Positions 49,960 through 50,539 of a stretch of 50,539 bases of DNA are shown here, one piece after another. Position 1 is the stretch's first letter. Each line of letters starts with the position of its first letter. The position numbers and the translations under genes were made by a program. The notes below the pieces were generated by a model. That model was not told the DNA's origin. It was given only the letters and a program-made list of their open reading frames with translations, and made no database searches. The stretch lies in assembly GCF_000003605.2 (NCBI RefSeq), contig NW_003157229.1:385419-435957 (forward strand), given 5' to 3'. Origin of the DNA: Saccoglossus kowalevskii (lineage: Eukaryota; Hemichordata; Enteropneusta; Harrimaniidae).

Positions 49960-50539
49960 GGATGAAGGCATGTAATAATATATACTAAAAAATATTGAAA
50001 CAATATTGGTGTAATATATCTACATAATAATGGTAAAATAATGTTAACATAAAAAATAATCACCCAATAATGATAAATTATATTAACACTAAAAAATATT
50101 GAAACAATAACAGTGAACAAATTACACAATAATGGTAAAATTATATTAACACAATAAAATAATGAAACAATAATGGTAAAATAATTACACAATAATGGTA
50201 AAATTATATTAACACAATGAAATAATTACACAATAATGATAACATATTAACACAATAAAATAATTAAAAATAATGATAACATTATATTAACACAATAAAA
50301 TAATTACAAAATAATGATAACATTATATTAACACAATAAAATAATTACAAAATAATGATAACATTATATTAACACAATAAAATAATTACACAATAATGGT
50401 AAAATTATATTAACACAATAAAATAATTGCACAATAATGATAACATTATATTAACACTATAAAATATTGAAACAATAATGATAGCATTATATTAACACAA
50501 TGAAATAATTACAAAATAATGATAACATTATATTAACAC
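49960..50539. repeat. 41-bp AT-rich satellite, running off the window
   Basis: A unit of about 41 bp is repeated around 14 times: AACACAATAAAATAATTAC, then AAAATAATGATAAC, then ATTATATT. The variants have ATAATGGTAA for ATAATGATAA and CACAATAA for CAAAATAA. The array is more degenerate in the first 150 bp and homogeneous from about 50180. It continues beyond 50539. The minus-strand frame at 49929-50192 is a shadow. Confidence 0.95.

Overview
This is animal genomic DNA: AT-rich, full of tandem repeats and transposon debris, with one unmistakable animal gene fragment, a metabotropic glutamate receptor (mGluR)-type class C GPCR at the right end. A LINE tail of a kind I recall from marine invertebrates, a Kolobok-like element with TTAA target sites and TTAA-flanked MITEs suggest an aquatic invertebrate. 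I cannot name the species from sequence alone.

Layout. 1-1400 is minisatellite DNA. 1400-7350 is mostly unassigned, but holds a TTAA-flanked MITE (4077-4366), a well-spaced TATA/Inr promoter with a 29-codon ORF behind it (4853-5008), and a tandem of about 150 bp (5680-6050). 7352-10010 is a layered satellite: a homogeneous 36-bp array grown inside an older, decayed 40-bp array. 11676-14181 is a 2.5-kb fold-back transposon with long inverted arms, exact TTAA duplications and a decayed THAP-like exon in each arm. 14182-23765 shows no gene I can support. 24657-25280 is the 3' end of a 5'-truncated LINE. 29131-29480 is a CpG- and CRE-rich patch. 30153-30375 is a heat-shock-type promoter with no heat-shock gene behind it, perhaps a solo LTR. 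From there to 45400 is unassigned DNA with a (TAA)n array and one diverged interspersed repeat.

The only confident protein-coding gene starts at 45465. A single 2,061-nt exon encodes signal peptide, the complete glutamate-binding Venus-flytrap domain, the nine-cysteine linker and TM1 to part of TM4. It ends at a consensus splice donor, and the remaining exons must lie beyond the window. Its intron holds a second full-length MITE inserted into an older repeat, a decayed coding fragment resembling the integrase-like KIAA1958/Crypton group, and a 41-bp AT-rich satellite that runs off the end.

Most long open frames elsewhere are shadows of tandem repeats (22-bp, 36-bp and TAA arrays) or of transposon arms. 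They have no protein-like composition or recognisable domains.
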